Assembly: GCF_016908325.1 (NCBI RefSeq) | Contig: NZ_JAFBDR010000009.1 | Location: 105,397-169,396, forward strand | DNA length: 64,000 nt | From: Aquibacillus albus | GTDB lineage: Bacteria > Bacillota > Bacilli > Bacillales > Amphibacillaceae | Direction of reading: 5' to 3' | Part shown: in pieces, positions 1-10,960 of the stretch | How positions within the stretch are numbered: the stretch's first letter is position 1 | How the letters are laid out: every line of letters starts with the position of its first letter | Program-made: the position numbers and the translations under genes | The notes under the pieces: model-generated | Told to the model about the DNA's origin: nothing | Seen by the model: the letters and a program-made list of their open reading frames with translations, nothing else | Databases searched by the model: none

Positions 1-2
1 CC

Positions 3-593
3 AATTTAACAAGTCTTAATTTCAGCTCTCATGCAATGGGTTTTTTTGGTGGAATGGTTGCTGGTGAAATGACAGAATCAAATCAGGTTGGTATCATTGC
101 TGCATTTGAATGGCAGCCTGAAATTGAAGGATTTTATGAGGGGGTTAATTATTCAAATCCTGAGGCAAAAGTGCGGATGAATTTTGTCAATGATTGGGAT
201 AACCAAGAAAGAGCACGAATGATGTTTAATCAAATGAATCAACGTGGGGTCGACGTTTTCTATCCTGCTGGGGATTCCTTTAGTGTACATGTGATTGATC
301 AAGCAAAGCAAGCGGACAAATATGTAATAGGATTTGTGTCTGATCAATTATATTTGGGTCAAAATACGGTTTTAACAAGTACAGTTCAACATGTGGACAA
401 GCTCTATTTGTTAGCTGCCAAGAAGTTTAACGAAGGAGATCTTTCAGGTGGTGTTTTCACCTTTGATTTTGATGACGGTGTCATTTCGATGGGCGAGTTT
501 AGCCCTGAAGTTCCTGAATCACTAAAAGAAAAGCTTGATGAAGCGGTTCAAGCATATATCGATACTGGGCTGTTACCTAACGAGTCCAACTAA
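3..593 (+). CDS. med: Med-like BMP-family substrate-binding protein, C-terminal part
   Basis: The reading frame is open to the left edge, so the N-terminus (including any lipoprotein signal) lies outside the window. The visible ~196 residues have the periplasmic-binding fold pattern of the BMP/PnrA family: a GFFGGMVAG segment, then VGIIAAFE, then QRGVDVFYPAGDSF and GFVSDQLY blocks. In B. subtilis the Med protein, a BMP-family membrane-anchored protein that raises comK expression, lies just upstream of fabHA, and the same order is seen here. Identification rests on this synteny plus fold pattern. No comZ-like gene was seen between it and fabHA. A nucleoside-binding lipoprotein is the alternative. 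Confidence 0.72.
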   Translation, partial: NLTSLNFSSHAMGFFGGMVAGEMTESNQVGIIAAFEWQPEIEGFYEGVNYSNPEAKVRMNFVNDWDNQERARMMFNQMNQRGVDVFYPAGDSFSVHVIDQAKQADKYVIGFVSDQLYLGQNTVLTSTVQHVDKLYLLAAKKFNEGDLSGGVFTFDFDDGVISMGEFSPEVPESLKEKLDEAVQAYIDTGLLPNESN

Positions 594-606
594 ACAAAGA
601 AAGATT

Positions 607-647
607 GCCGACTCCTTGTATGCACATGTTATAGGAGTCGGTTTTTT
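607..647 (+). terminator. Rho-independent terminator after med
   Basis: Nine-base arms CCGACTCCT (608-616) and AGGAGTCGG (633-641) are followed by six T. It sits 14 bases after the med stop. Confidence 0.85.
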
Positions 648-753
648 CACGTTAAGAAAAAATTAGCAGAGAAGTAAATCGCCGTAGTAAACATTTTAAG
701 GAATATACGGGGATTTCAATAAATTGGTATAGAAAAACGGACCTGTTCAAACA

Positions 754-987
754 TTAAGATTTGAATTTCTTTATCGCATTTTTTATCCCTTTCATATATG
801 GTGATAATTGCTTATACGTTTCAGCAACAGTTTGAGCTGTGCCAAACAAGTCGAATTCTTCTTCAATATTCGTAGAACGGTTTGAATCTTTTTCTGAACT
901 CCTAGGTGTTTGGTTGTTTCCCCTTGGTCCAAGCATCATTTGATCAAACGGATGTAAACGTTCTTGATTTTCTTTTTTTGATGACAT
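754..987 (-). CDS. Small hypothetical protein antisense upstream of fabHA (YjzB position)
   Basis: A 77-residue hydrophilic protein. The start at 987 is chosen because an AAGGAGGTG ribosome site lies six bases upstream; a longer frame to 1029 has no such site. The N-terminal half is polar and low in complexity, with MMLGPRGN near residue 18; the C-terminal half is helical and ends in a basic tail (KNAIKKFKS type). B. subtilis has a protein of similar length, YjzB, on this strand between comZ and fabHA, so it may be the counterpart by position. Function is unknown and no membrane segment is visible. Confidence 0.6.
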   Translation of the reverse strand: MSSKKENQERLHPFDQMMLGPRGNNQTPRSSEKDSNRSTNIEEEFDLFGTAQTVAETYKQLSPYMKGIKNAIKKFKS

Positions 988-1104
988 AGCAATACACCTC
1001 CTTGTTTTTATTGTATTTTTAAAAATCATGGTAGGGAAAGGCTATTGCCATTATATTTAAGACATTTTATTCCTCACTTGATTCTATTTGATAAATCCAT
1101 TAAA

Positions 1105-1123
1105 ATTAGTACCAAGTCTTAAT
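1105..1123 (+). promoter_or_regulatory. FapR operator upstream of fabHA
   Basis: ATTAGTACCAAGTCTTAAT matches the known FapR box pattern (TTAGTACCTRGTCTTAA type). FapR represses fatty acid synthesis genes until malonyl-CoA rises. The box is about 45 bases before the fabHA start and next to a weak TATAAA -10 candidate at 1130-1135, so bound FapR would block transcription. A second box precedes fabI in this window. Confidence 0.8.
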
Positions 1124-1167
1124 AATTGATATAAATTATAGTGAAACACCCTGAGAGGATGAGATAA

Positions 1168-2103
1168 ATGAATGCAGGTATTATTGGCACTGGACACTAT
1201 GTTCCTGACAAAATTGTAACGAATGCGGATCTTGAAAAAATAGTCGATACGAACGATGAGTGGATCCGTACAAGAACAGGGATAGAAGAGAGAAGAATTG
1301 CAGATGAATCAATAAATACCTCTGATATGGCTTTTTTAGCAGCGAAAAATGCATTAGAGGACGCAAACTTAAATGCAGAGGACCTTGATTTAATCCTGGT
1401 AGCAACAGTCACTCCTGACACTTCTTTTCCAAGTGTGGCATGTATGATTCAAGATCAGTTAGGGGCAACCAATGCTGCTGCGATGGATATAAGTGCAGCA
1501 TGTTCAGGTTTTATGTATGGGGTTATTACTGCACAACAATTCATCCAAACAGGTGCTTATAAAAACATTCTTGTTGTAGGTGCTGAGAAATTATCTAAAG
1601 TAACGGACTGGTCCGATCGAAACACTTGCGTTTTGTTTGGGGATGGAGCAGGCGCAGCAATTATTGGACCAGTAAGTGAAGGGAAAGGAATTCTATCCTT
1701 TGAACTTGGTTCAGATGGCAGTGGAGGAAAATATTTATTACAGGACAAAGAATATATTAGTATGAATGGTAGAGAAGTATTCAAATTTGCGGTAAGACAA
1801 ATGCCAGAATCATCGGTTCATGTAGTGGAAAAGGCAGGATATAATCGAGAAGATGTTGACTACTTAATTCCGCACCAGGCGAATATTCGAATTATGGAAG
1901 CAGCACGTGAAAGATTAGGTATTTCTAAAGAAAAAATGGCAACGTCTGTAAAGAAATATGGAAATACTTCAGCCGCTTCAATACCAATTGCTTTATCTGA
2001 AGATGTAAAAAACGGTAAAATAAAAGATAATGATTTAGTTGTGTTAGTCGGATTTGGTGGAGGATTAACATGGGGAGCTGTAGCACTCCGATGGGGAAAG
2101 TAG
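1168..2103 (+). CDS. fabHA: 3-oxoacyl-ACP synthase III (FabHA)
   Basis: Condenses a branched or straight acyl-CoA primer with malonyl-ACP, the first step of type II fatty acid elongation, in the cytoplasm. At 311 residues it has normal family length. The catalytic triad is visible: Cys112 in SAACSGF, His236 in HQANIR and Asn266 in GNTSAAS; the C-terminal GFGGGLTWG loop is also present. The GAGAGGATGAGATAA leader gives a workable ribosome site. It is followed at 78 bases by fabF and preceded by a FapR box, so both genes are probably one FapR-controlled unit. Bacilli often carry two fabH copies; this is the fabF-linked one. Confidence 0.95.
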   Translation: MNAGIIGTGHYVPDKIVTNADLEKIVDTNDEWIRTRTGIEERRIADESINTSDMAFLAAKNALEDANLNAEDLDLILVATVTPDTSFPSVACMIQDQLGATNAAAMDISAACSGFMYGVITAQQFIQTGAYKNILVVGAEKLSKVTDWSDRNTCVLFGDGAGAAIIGPVSEGKGILSFELGSDGSGGKYLLQDKEYISMNGREVFKFAVRQMPESSVHVVEKAGYNREDVDYLIPHQANIRIMEAARERLGISKEKMATSVKKYGNTSAASIPIALSEDVKNGKIKDNDLVVLVGFGGGLTWGAVALRWGK

Positions 2104-2181
2104 TTACTTAAAAAAATAGTATTGGCGGTAAGCCATGTTTGAAGAAAACAATTGTTGTTTAACGATAAGGAGGTTTACCTT

Positions 2182-3420
2182 ATGGAAAAAAGACGTGTAG
2201 TTATCACTGGATTAGGAGCTGTTACTCCAATCGGAAACACGATTGAAGAACTGTGGAAGAATCTAGTGGAAGGTAATTCAGGAATTGACTATGTAACAAA
2301 AGTAAATAAAGATGATTTTCCAGCTAAAGTTGCAGGTGAAATTAAGGATTGGGATCCAAGCCTTTATATAGATAAAAAAGAGGCAAAAAGAATGGATTTA
2401 TTTACCCAATATGCTGTAGCAGCTGCAAAAATGGCGATTGATGATGCTGAACTTGATATAACAGAGGACGTTGCACCACGTGTCGGTGTCTGGGTTGGTT
2501 CAGGAATTGGCGGTATGGCAACCTATGAAGAACAATTCCATAAATTTCTTGGGAAAGGCTATCGTAGAGTAAGTCCGTTCTTTGTTCCAATGCTAATTCC
2601 TGATATGGCAGCTGGTCAAATTTCAATCCAATTTGGTGCAAAAGGGATAAACAACTGTTCCGTAACTGCCTGTGCCTCTGGTGCAAATTCTATTGGTGAT
2701 GCATTCAAAGTCATCCAACGCGGTGATGCAGATATAATGATTACTGGCGGAGCCGAGGCACCGTTAACCAATATGGCATTTGCAGGCTTTTCAAGTGCCA
2801 GAGCACTTTCATTTAACGATGATCCAAAAACAGCTAGTCGCCCATTTGATAAAAACCGGGATGGTTTTGTGATGGGAGAAGGGTCTGGAATCCTTATTTT
2901 AGAAACGTTAGAATCTGCACAAAAAAGAGGTGCAACCATATATGCGGAGATAGCTGGATACGGTTCAGCAGGGGACGCATATCATATAACATCACCAGCA
3001 CCAGAGGGAGAAGGTGCTGCAAGAGCAATGACTCAAGCAATCGAGGATGCAGGTGTTAACGGTGATGAGATTGAATACATCAACGCCCATGGTACAAGTA
3101 CGGAACTAAATGATTCCTTTGAAACAATGGCGATAAAACAAGTATTTGGCAATCATGCTAATCAATTAGCAGTATCATCAACTAAGTCTATGACAGGACA
3201 CTTACTTGGTGCTGCTGGTGCTGTTGAGGCTATCGCTTGTATTAAGGCACTAGGAGATAATATATTACCTCCTACTATAAATTATGAGACACCAGATCCA
3301 GATTGTGATCTGGACTACGTTCCTAACAAAGCGAAAAACAAAGATATAAATGTTACCTTAAGTAACTCACTAGGCTTTGGTGGACATAACGTATCTCTAA
3401 TATTTAAAAAATATAAATAA
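2182..3420 (+). CDS. fabF: 3-oxoacyl-ACP synthase II (FabF)
   Basis: Elongating condensing enzyme of type II fatty acid synthesis. 412 residues. The start at 2182 is set by AAGGAGG eight bases upstream; an in-frame ATG at 2152 would add ten residues with no ribosome site. The nucleophile Cys164 lies in TACASGANS, and the two active-site histidines lie in [11 protein letters not shown] and [13 protein letters not shown]; the C-terminal [12 protein letters not shown] motif is typical. Cotranscribed with fabHA by spacing, and ended by a strong terminator. Confidence 0.96.
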   Translation: MEKRRVVITGLGAVTPIGNTIEELWKNLVEGNSGIDYVTKVNKDDFPAKVAGEIKDWDPSLYIDKKEAKRMDLFTQYAVAAAKMAIDDAELDITEDVAPRVGVWVGSGIGGMATYEEQFHKFLGKGYRRVSPFFVPMLIPDMAAGQISIQFGAKGINNCSVTACASGANSIGDAFKVIQRGDADIMITGGAEAPLTNMAFAGFSSARALSFNDDPKTASRPFDKNRDGFVMGEGSGILILETLESAQKRGATIYAEIAGYGSAGDAYHITSPAPEGEGAARAMTQAIEDAGVNGDEIEYINAHGTSTELNDSFETMAIKQVFGNHANQLAVSSTKSMTGHLLGAAGAVEAIACIKALGDNILPPTINYETPDPDCDLDYVPNKAKNKDINVTLSNSLGFGGHNVSLIFKKYK

Positions 3421-3429
3421 TCACAGAAA

Positions 3430-3472
3430 AGGCTGTCCAAAAAGTAAAAACTTTTTGGACAGCCTCTTTTTT
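3430..3472 (+). terminator. Terminator after fabF
   Basis: Perfect 15-bp arms AGGCTGTCCAAAAAG (3430-3444) and its complement (3451-3465) with a six-base loop, then CTTTTTT. Confidence 0.92.
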
Positions 3473-3485
3473 ATGAATGAGAAGA

Positions 3486-3498
3486 GGGGTCAGACCCC
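3486..3498. repeat. GGGGTCAGACCCC palindrome (REP-like)
   Basis: A short palindrome that recurs, exactly or with a changed centre, at 13030-13042, twice at 20164-20202 and in related form at 33119-33147. All copies lie between genes. Confidence 0.6.
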
Positions 3499-3604
3499 TT
3501 GCTCATTATTGCACATGAAAGGGAATTAATTCATAGACATGTTCGTTCTATCTCTATCATATAGTTATAGTAATAAAATTTGGACAGGCAGGGGAGATAG
3601 AGTT

Positions 3605-3808
3605 GTGTTCTATTTTTTACTATTTTTAGTAGGGTTTGGGTTAACAGTTGCAGGAGGAGTTTCTATTATTATTTACTTGAATTTCGTTCCTGCTGGTTTG
3701 TCCTTTTATGACTATTTCATTTTCCTTAAAGGCAGAATTGAGTGTTATTTTTTCGTAATTGGAATCATTTTAATGATTATAGCCATTCAGAAATTACCTG
3801 TAAAATAA
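3605..3808 (+). CDS. Small two-helix membrane protein, unknown function
   Basis: 67 residues from a GTG start at 3605, preceded by GGGGAGAT about seven bases upstream; an ATG at 3539 in the same frame would add 22 polar residues but has no clear ribosome site. Two hydrophobic segments (FYFLLFLVGFGLTVAGG... and YFFVIGIILMIIAI) flank a short YDYFIFLKGRIE loop, so it is likely an integral membrane hairpin. Similar short proteins are common in Bacillaceae but I cannot name a family or role. It stands alone between the fabF terminator and yjbA. Confidence 0.6.
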   Translation: MFYFLLFLVGFGLTVAGGVSIIIYLNFVPAGLSFYDYFIFLKGRIECYFFVIGIILMIIAIQKLPVK

Positions 3809-3933
3809 TAGAAAACAAAGAATAAATTTTCATAAATTGGTGATAATGTATCCTAAAGAAGTGATTAAAAGTACTTTTTAAAAGTAACTTTTAAACACGG
3901 AAGATTCAAACTAATAAAGCGAGGGTTCGATAC

Positions 3934-4698
3934 ATGTTGTATTTACACGATGTATGGGTCAACTGGTTTGAAGGCGAAGAGAATGGATATAATGTTTGTC
4001 ATTTTCATGAATGGAGAAAAGAAGATGGAATTGAATTACTAGACCAAGTACCAATTCTGTACATAGAGGATGTACTGTACCACTACATTGAAAATGATTT
4101 ACAGGATTTACCTAGGCCCTTGTTAGACAGTATTTATAAACGAGCCTATTTAAGAAAAAATCAAGAAAGAATATCATTAGAATATGCTAGTATTGTTACG
4201 AATGGAAAATCTGTTTTAGTATTTGATACGATGGGATATCATTTGCCAGTACGTAAAAGTCGATTAATACCGAGACAAGAAAGATTAGTATTTGAAATGA
4301 TTGAAGGCTCTAGTCCACAAGAATACTCTTTTCCAGAAAATCATCAAGACAAAGAATATCATATTTTGTCCTTACCGCCGGACTCCATGTTAGGACTAAC
4401 AAGAAAAGAACGGCAGCTAAAGCAATTACTAATGATGGCTATTGATCAACTAGAAGGAACTAAAAACATTGAAGAAGTTAGGTACTGGTTAACGGAATGG
4501 GATCCTGATCGTTATTCAGAAATCAGACAAATGGATTTTGGAGAAGCATGGGAAGCACTGTACTATGGTGTGATAGATGGTTGGAGTAAGTCGCATGAAG
4601 ATTTATGTGGAAAACTAATAAAAGGTCAACCATTTTTTGAAAAAATGTGGGAGCTAGAACAAGACAGTGAACAAAACACATACAAAAGAATGCTATAG
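3934..4698 (+). CDS. yjbA: YjbA family protein (UPF0736/DUF3603)
   Basis: 254 residues, recognised from its opening ([20 protein letters not shown]), its FHEWRK block and its place before a convergent trpS, as in B. subtilis. It is soluble, rich in aromatic and acidic residues, with no signal peptide. No biochemical activity is known for the family. The start at 3934 follows a GCGAGGG element. It is monocistronic, ending at a hairpin shared with trpS. Confidence 0.85.
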   Translation: MLYLHDVWVNWFEGEENGYNVCHFHEWRKEDGIELLDQVPILYIEDVLYHYIENDLQDLPRPLLDSIYKRAYLRKNQERISLEYASIVTNGKSVLVFDTMGYHLPVRKSRLIPRQERLVFEMIEGSSPQEYSFPENHQDKEYHILSLPPDSMLGLTRKERQLKQLLMMAIDQLEGTKNIEEVRYWLTEWDPDRYSEIRQMDFGEAWEALYYGVIDGWSKSHEDLCGKLIKGQPFFEKMWELEQDSEQNTYKRML

Positions 4699-4737
4699 CT
4701 AAAAACGTCCCTCCTTAAGATGAATGAGGGACGTTTG
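4699..4737. terminator. Bidirectional terminator between yjbA and trpS
   Basis: Arms AAACGTCCCTC (4703-4713) and GAGGGACGTTT (4726-4736). The T-run is stronger for the minus strand (TTTTT reading out at 4703-4699), so it can end trpS transcripts as well as yjbA. Confidence 0.75.
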
Positions 4738-4873
4738 TTGTGTTGGGATTTAGTACCATAAAAATTTAGTATTACTCCAGCAGGAGATGAACTGGATAGA
4801 ATGGAAAATATTAAAATCAAGAAGTGAACAGGAATTGCTAGTCCTTTAAATTCTCAACTCTAGAGAGCTCTCC

Positions 4874-6120
<1,247 letters not shown>

Positions 6121-6180
6121 AACTAGATGGAAGCGGTACTTTGCTTTTTCATTACATACTATTTAGATTTGTTGTAATGG

Positions 6181-6209
6181 ATTATATATAAAAAAAGGCT
6201 ACATTGCAA
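6181..6209 (-). promoter_or_regulatory. Sigma-A promoter of trpS
   Basis: On the minus strand TTGCAA (6209-6204) and TATAAT (6186-6181) are separated by exactly 17 bases. The start point would fall near 6174, giving a leader of about 300 nt that contains the T-box. Confidence 0.8.
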
Positions 6210-6265
6210 GGTAACGATTAAGTTAATAGATGGAATAACTCCAGAATGGAAAGATAGTTGTTACT

Positions 6266-6634
6266 TTACAAGTAATAAACACATAATAAAAAAAACATTA
6301 TTATTGTTAAAGAGAGACCTTGAAAAAGGATTTTTCGCATGAAAAAGTTACTGATCCTTTCTGAAGGTGCTGATTTATCTTCCCAGTCAACGGAAATAGT
6401 TCTTTTAAAACTAACGCTTACTTTTCTAAACCCGTAGGCTAAACCATCAAAAAAACGACCTTTTATGATAAACAATAGTAACCAAGCACCTAGATAAATC
6501 AAGCCAAAGTAAAACAATATATTAATGTAGTCTACAAGTTCAAAGTCACTTGTAGTAAGTACAAAAATAAATAGAGAACATAATAGGTGGAAAAATAATA
6601 GAACCCAATTATTTAATACTTTCAAAACAAACAC
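6266..6634 (-). CDS. DUF3899-like small membrane protein
   Basis: 122 residues with three hydrophobic segments: near the N-terminus (VLLFFHLLCSLFIFVL), in the middle (INILFYFGLIYLGAWLLLF) and at the C-terminus (LSLTIIMFFLLCVYYL). Between them is a basic stretch (YGFRKVSVSFKRT). This layout and length fit the DUF3899 family of Firmicutes, which has no known function; assignment is by pattern only. The start is uncertain: GTG at 6634 lies close behind AGGG, and an internal TTG at 6622 is better spaced. Confidence 0.6.
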   Translation of the reverse strand: MFVLKVLNNWVLLFFHLLCSLFIFVLTTSDFELVDYINILFYFGLIYLGAWLLLFIIKGRFFDGLAYGFRKVSVSFKRTISVDWEDKSAPSERISNFFMRKILFQGLSLTIIMFFLLCVYYL

Positions 6635-6992
6635 AACCCTAACTATAAGATGAAAACTATTATAGCATAGGATAAACTTTTGCTTGAATTATTCCAAAAG
6701 TTAGAGAACATCTTTGAAATTTGTCGAGTCAAATCTAATTTATTATTATTCTTGAAACTTTGATACATAATTCGGCAAATATCTGCTTATTCTACAAATA
6801 GTTGACAAAAACTTACGAATTGATATAGGTAAAATTCCCTGTTTTATGTAATGAGTACTTAATGTTTATACGAATGTTAATATTTTATGTAAAAATTTTA
6901 ATGCAAAATTTTGAAAAAAATTGTATAATTCACTTTGTAGGTGGAAACATCTGCAAAAAAATTCAGAAAATTTTTGGGGAGGTCATTACTTT
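6635..6992. promoter_or_regulatory. oppA upstream region
   Basis: 358 bases without a gene. It is very AT-rich. A TATAAT at 6924-6929 is the best -10 for oppA, without a good -35. Another candidate is TTGACA at 6802-6807 followed after 16 bases by TATAGG. No riboswitch-like structure or clear operator palindrome was seen. Confidence 0.4.
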
Positions 6993-8708
6993 ATGAGAAA
7001 GGCAAATTGGCTTTTATTAGTACTAGCCTTAGTACTAAGTATGTTCTTAGCTGCTTGTGCTGGCGGTGACGATACAACAGAAGAAGATCCAGGCACAGAC
7101 GCAGACACAGAAGAAACAGAAGATACTGGAGACGATGCAGAAGGTGATGCTGCAGGTACAGAACAAGTACTTAACATTTTGGAAGCTTCACAGATTCCAA
7201 CAATGGATTCATCACACGCAACTGACGCGGTTGCATTCCAGTTCCTAGGTGAATCTATGGAAGGGCTTTATCGCCTAGACGAAAATGCTCAACCAACTCC
7301 TGCTATCGCTGCTGGTGATCCAGAAGTAAGTGAAGATGGTCTTACTTGGACTATTCAATTACGTGATGATGCTGTTTGGTCTAATGGTGACCCTGTAACA
7401 GCTCATGATTTCGTATTTGCATGGAGACGTGCGGTTAATCCTGATACTGGATCTGAGTATGGTCCATTCATGATGAACGGAGTAATTAAGAACGCTGAAG
7501 CTATCAACAATGGCGATGTTCCAGTTGAAGAGCTAGGTGTTGAAGCAACAAGCGATACTGAATTAGTAATTACACTTGAAAAAGCAGTACCATATTTCCA
7601 CGGTCTATTAACTTTTGGTACGTTCTTGCCACTTAACGAAGATTTCGTAACAGAGCAAGGTGACGACTATGCCTTAAGTTCTGATAACCTTATTTTCAAC
7701 GGACCATTCTTACTTAAAGATTGGAATCCAACTGGTGAGAATCCTGATCAATGGAAGCTAGTTAAAAACCCAGACTACTGGGATGCAGATGCTGTAACGT
7801 TAGAAGAAATTAATGTCAGTGTTGTGAAAGAAACAAGTACTGCAGTTAACTTATATACTACAGGTGATGTTGATCGTGCTGGCTTAACGGCGGAATATGT
7901 TGAGCAATATGCTGGTACGGATGAATTCCGTACATTACCTGAACCGGTTCTTTTCTACCTGAAAATGAACCAAGCAAACGAAGCACTAGCTAACCAAGAT
8001 ATCCGTAAAGCTATTGCGATGTCTATTGGAAAGCAAGACCTTGTAGATGTAATTCTTGCAAACGGGTCGGTAGTATCTACTGGTGCTGTTCCACAAAACT
8101 TCACTGCTCATCCAGAAACTGGAGAAGATTTCCGTGAAATTAACGGAGACCTAATTGTTGAGGATAAAGCAAAAGCACAAGAGCACTGGCAAGCAGGTTT
8201 AGAAGCACTAGGTGTTGATTCAGTTAATTTGAGATACCTTGGTGGTGACAGTGAAGTAGCTACAGAAATGGATGCTTACATTAAGAATCAATTAGAAAGT
8301 AACCTTGAAGGTTTAACAGTTGACATCTCTTCTGTACCATTTGAAGAGCGTATTGCTAGAGATGAAGCTTCTGATTATGATATTCAAAACGCTGGTTGGG
8401 GTCCTGACTACTTAGATCCTAACACTTGGTTAGAAATGTGGACATCTACTAGTCCTTATATGACAATGAACTATAACAATGAAGAGTTTGACGCTCTTAT
8501 CAGCGAAGCTAATAATGAACTGTTAACAGAACCTGTTGAGCGTTACGAAAACTTCCTTGAAGCAGAAAAAGTTATGATGGAAGATGCAGCTATTGCCCCA
8601 TTATATCAACGCTCTCGTGCTTATCTATGGAGACCATCTGTAAAAGGAGTTATTTTCAATCCAATGGGTGCTGACTTCACTTACAAGCATGCATATATTG
8701 AGGAATAA
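6993..8708 (+). CDS. oppA: Oligopeptide ABC transporter, substrate-binding lipoprotein
   Basis: Binds extracellular oligopeptides and delivers them to the OppBC channel. 571 residues starting at 6993 behind GGGGAGG. Residues 1-22 form a lipoprotein signal ending in the lipobox LAAC (Cys22), followed by an acidic, threonine-rich linker to about residue 50. The SBP_bac_5 fold follows, with LRDDAVWSNGDPVTAHDFVFAWRR-type signature and a C-terminal YQRSRAYLW block. First gene of oppABCDF; a hairpin terminator after it would lower downstream expression relative to oppA, as is usual for binding proteins. Confidence 0.93.
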   Translation: MRKANWLLLVLALVLSMFLAACAGGDDTTEEDPGTDADTEETEDTGDDAEGDAAGTEQVLNILEASQIPTMDSSHATDAVAFQFLGESMEGLYRLDENAQPTPAIAAGDPEVSEDGLTWTIQLRDDAVWSNGDPVTAHDFVFAWRRAVNPDTGSEYGPFMMNGVIKNAEAINNGDVPVEELGVEATSDTELVITLEKAVPYFHGLLTFGTFLPLNEDFVTEQGDDYALSSDNLIFNGPFLLKDWNPTGENPDQWKLVKNPDYWDADAVTLEEINVSVVKETSTAVNLYTTGDVDRAGLTAEYVEQYAGTDEFRTLPEPVLFYLKMNQANEALANQDIRKAIAMSIGKQDLVDVILANGSVVSTGAVPQNFTAHPETGEDFREINGDLIVEDKAKAQEHWQAGLEALGVDSVNLRYLGGDSEVATEMDAYIKNQLESNLEGLTVDISSVPFEERIARDEASDYDIQNAGWGPDYLDPNTWLEMWTSTSPYMTMNYNNEEFDALISEANNELLTEPVERYENFLEAEKVMMEDAAIAPLYQRSRAYLWRPSVKGVIFNPMGADFTYKHAYIEE

Positions 8709-8750
8709 TTTCTCGGATAACACGAGCTTAGCAATATAGCTCATGGAAAG

Positions 8751-8789
8751 GAGAGTGTACTGCCGTAATTTGGCATATACTCTCTTTTT
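8751..8789 (+). terminator. Attenuating terminator between oppA and oppB
   Basis: Arms GAGAGTGTA...TGCC (8751-8764) and GGCATATACTCTC (8772-8784), then TTTTTC. Its place inside the operon suggests partial readthrough. Confidence 0.75.
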
Positions 8790-8871
8790 CCATTTGAGCA
8801 TAATTTTCGAATAATTTGAAGATTCTTAAGAAGAGAGTTCATTGATTAATAGGAGGAATAGGAGGGTTTGA

Positions 8872-9801
8872 ATGGCACGGTATATCATACAACGACTTGG
8901 CTATATGTTGATGACGTTGTTTTTAATTGCTTCATTTTCTTTTTTTCTAATGAAATTGCTACCAGGGTCTCCGTTGAAAATGGAAGAAAAGCTATCTGAT
9001 GCTCAACTTGAGATCCTGTATGAAAAATATGGATTAAATGACCCTGTACCCATTCAATATTTAAGATATATAGGAAATCTTCTACAAGGAGATTTAGGTG
9101 TTTCCTTTCAATTAAGTAATCAGCCTGTAACGGATATTTTACTAAGTAGAATTCCAGTTTCAGCACATTTAGGACTACAAGCTCTAATCGTAGGAACGAT
9201 TATTGGAATGCTGCTTGGAATCGTAGCGGCAATAAGAAATAATTCATGGATGGACTACTCAGCGAACATTATATCAGTAGTTGGTATTTCTATCCCATCT
9301 TTTATATTTGCTGGTCTATTACAGTATTACGTTGGTGTTAAGCTTGGATTATTGCCAATCGCTTTCTGGGGGACTTTTCCCCAAACAATTATGCCTACTA
9401 TAGCATTAGCGATTTTCCCATTGGCTATATCAGCAAGGTTTATGAGAACGGAATTAATTGAAGTGATGGGATCAGATTATATTGTTACTGCTAGGGCGAA
9501 AGGCGTAACAAAAGCCGCAATATTATTTAAACATGGCTTGCGTAATGCATTAATCCCACTTGTTACGGTATTAGGCCCAATGGCAGTTAGTTTAATGACA
9601 GGAACATTAGTTATTGAGCAAATATTCTCTATTCCTGGAATTGGAGAACAATTCGTTACATCTGTTATGACAGATGACTTCTCAATCATTATGGGGACTA
9701 CACTATTCTTTGCATTTTTCTTCATTCTTGTCATACTAATCATCGATATATTATACGGAATTATTGATCCGCGAATCCGACTCGCTGGAGGTAAGGAATA
9801 A
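8872..9801 (+). CDS. oppB: Oligopeptide ABC transporter permease OppB
   Basis: Membrane channel subunit. 309 residues with six predicted helices, beginning with the standard MARYIIQRLGYMLMTLF and ending IDPRIRLAGGKE. The EAA loop that touches the ATPases is seen as MGSDYIVTARAKGVTKAAILFKH (about residues 197-220, read in parts). The ribosome site AGGAGGG-type is just upstream. Its stop overlaps the oppC start (TAATG), so the two permeases are translationally coupled. Confidence 0.94.
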   Translation: MARYIIQRLGYMLMTLFLIASFSFFLMKLLPGSPLKMEEKLSDAQLEILYEKYGLNDPVPIQYLRYIGNLLQGDLGVSFQLSNQPVTDILLSRIPVSAHLGLQALIVGTIIGMLLGIVAAIRNNSWMDYSANIISVVGISIPSFIFAGLLQYYVGVKLGLLPIAFWGTFPQTIMPTIALAIFPLAISARFMRTELIEVMGSDYIVTARAKGVTKAAILFKHGLRNALIPLVTVLGPMAVSLMTGTLVIEQIFSIPGIGEQFVTSVMTDDFSIIMGTTLFFAFFFILVILIIDILYGIIDPRIRLAGGKE

Positions 9802-10946
9802 TGGATAAAGAAAAATTAAATAAAGATTTATTTGTCCCCGCAAATAGAAAAGAAGATACGAGTGAAGAAATACGAAGACCAAGTTTGTCCTATTGGCAGG
9901 ATGCTTGGATACGTTTAAGAAAAAATAAGGGAGCTATTTTCGGCATAATCGTTCTATTCATGATTGCAGTCCTTTCTTTCGCTGGACCACATATTAATAA
10001 ATATGGTCTTGATGACCAAGACCTTGGTTTGTCTAAAATGCCTCCTCGTGTACAAGGTTTAGAAAATATTGATTGGTTACGGTTAAATGGAACAAAATCT
10101 GCTGATTTAACAGCGGCAACTGTTGAGGAAGCTCAGGAAAAAGCATTAGCTCGTTTTACACAAACAGATTTTGAATACATTACTTTCGATGTAAAGAACG
10201 AAGGAAATGGACAAGAAGATTCTGCAAGGGTAATTGCATATTTTTATATTTACGATGCAAAAGCTGTTGATGAGTACTTTTGGTTCGGTACAGATACACT
10301 AGGTCGTGATTTATTTACGCGTGTATGGTACGGTACGCAAATATCTATGCTAATCGCGTTTATTGCTGCAATTATTGACATGGTTATTGGAGTTGCCTAT
10401 GGTGGTATTTCTGCTTATTACGGTGGGCGTGTAGATAATGTCATGCAACGTATTATTGAAATATTAGTTGGTATTCCCAATCTTGTTATTGTTATTCTAA
10501 TGATTATGATTTTGGACCCTGGTATCATATCTATTATCATTGCCTTAACCATTACCGGTTGGGTTGGAATGGCAAGGATTGTTCGTGGTCAAGTATTGAA
10601 GTTAAAAAATCAAGAGTTTGTACTTGCTTCGCGCACATTAGGTTCGTCCAATACGCGAATTTTGGCGAAACATCTCATTCCAAATACATTGGGTATGATT
10701 ATTATTAATACAATGTTTACCATTCCATCTGCAATCTTTTTTGAGGCGTTTTTAAGCTTTATTGGACTAGGTTTACAACCTCCTGAAGCGTCATTAGGAA
10801 CGTTGATTAATGATGGTTTTAAATCGCTTCAAATTAATCCGCATATTATGATCTTCCCGGCAATTGTTATGTCGTTAATCATGATTGGATTTAATATACT
10901 CGCTGATGGACTTCGGGATGCATTAGATCCGAAGATGCGTGAATAG
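9801..10946 (+). CDS. oppC: Oligopeptide ABC transporter permease OppC with enlarged outer loop
   Basis: Second channel subunit, paired with OppB. 381 residues, about 75 more than the usual ~305. The extra sequence lies between the first helix (GAIFGIIVLFMIAVLSF, about 51-67) and the FGTDTLGRDLFTRV motif (about 163), that is in the first extracytoplasmic loop; it contains a soluble DLTAATVEEAQEKALARF-like stretch. The EAA loop (LASRTLGSSNTRILAKHLIP) is intact. Start overlaps the oppB stop. Confidence 0.93.
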   Translation: MDKEKLNKDLFVPANRKEDTSEEIRRPSLSYWQDAWIRLRKNKGAIFGIIVLFMIAVLSFAGPHINKYGLDDQDLGLSKMPPRVQGLENIDWLRLNGTKSADLTAATVEEAQEKALARFTQTDFEYITFDVKNEGNGQEDSARVIAYFYIYDAKAVDEYFWFGTDTLGRDLFTRVWYGTQISMLIAFIAAIIDMVIGVAYGGISAYYGGRVDNVMQRIIEILVGIPNLVIVILMIMILDPGIISIIIALTITGWVGMARIVRGQVLKLKNQEFVLASRTLGSSNTRILAKHLIPNTLGMIIINTMFTIPSAIFFEAFLSFIGLGLQPPEASLGTLINDGFKSLQINPHIMIFPAIVMSLIMIGFNILADGLRDALDPKMRE

Positions 10947-10960
10947 GAGGAAGGTGCAAC

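Noticed and set aside
2402..2939. Minus-strand frames opposite fabF
   Set aside because: Shadows of a conserved coding gene on the other strand.
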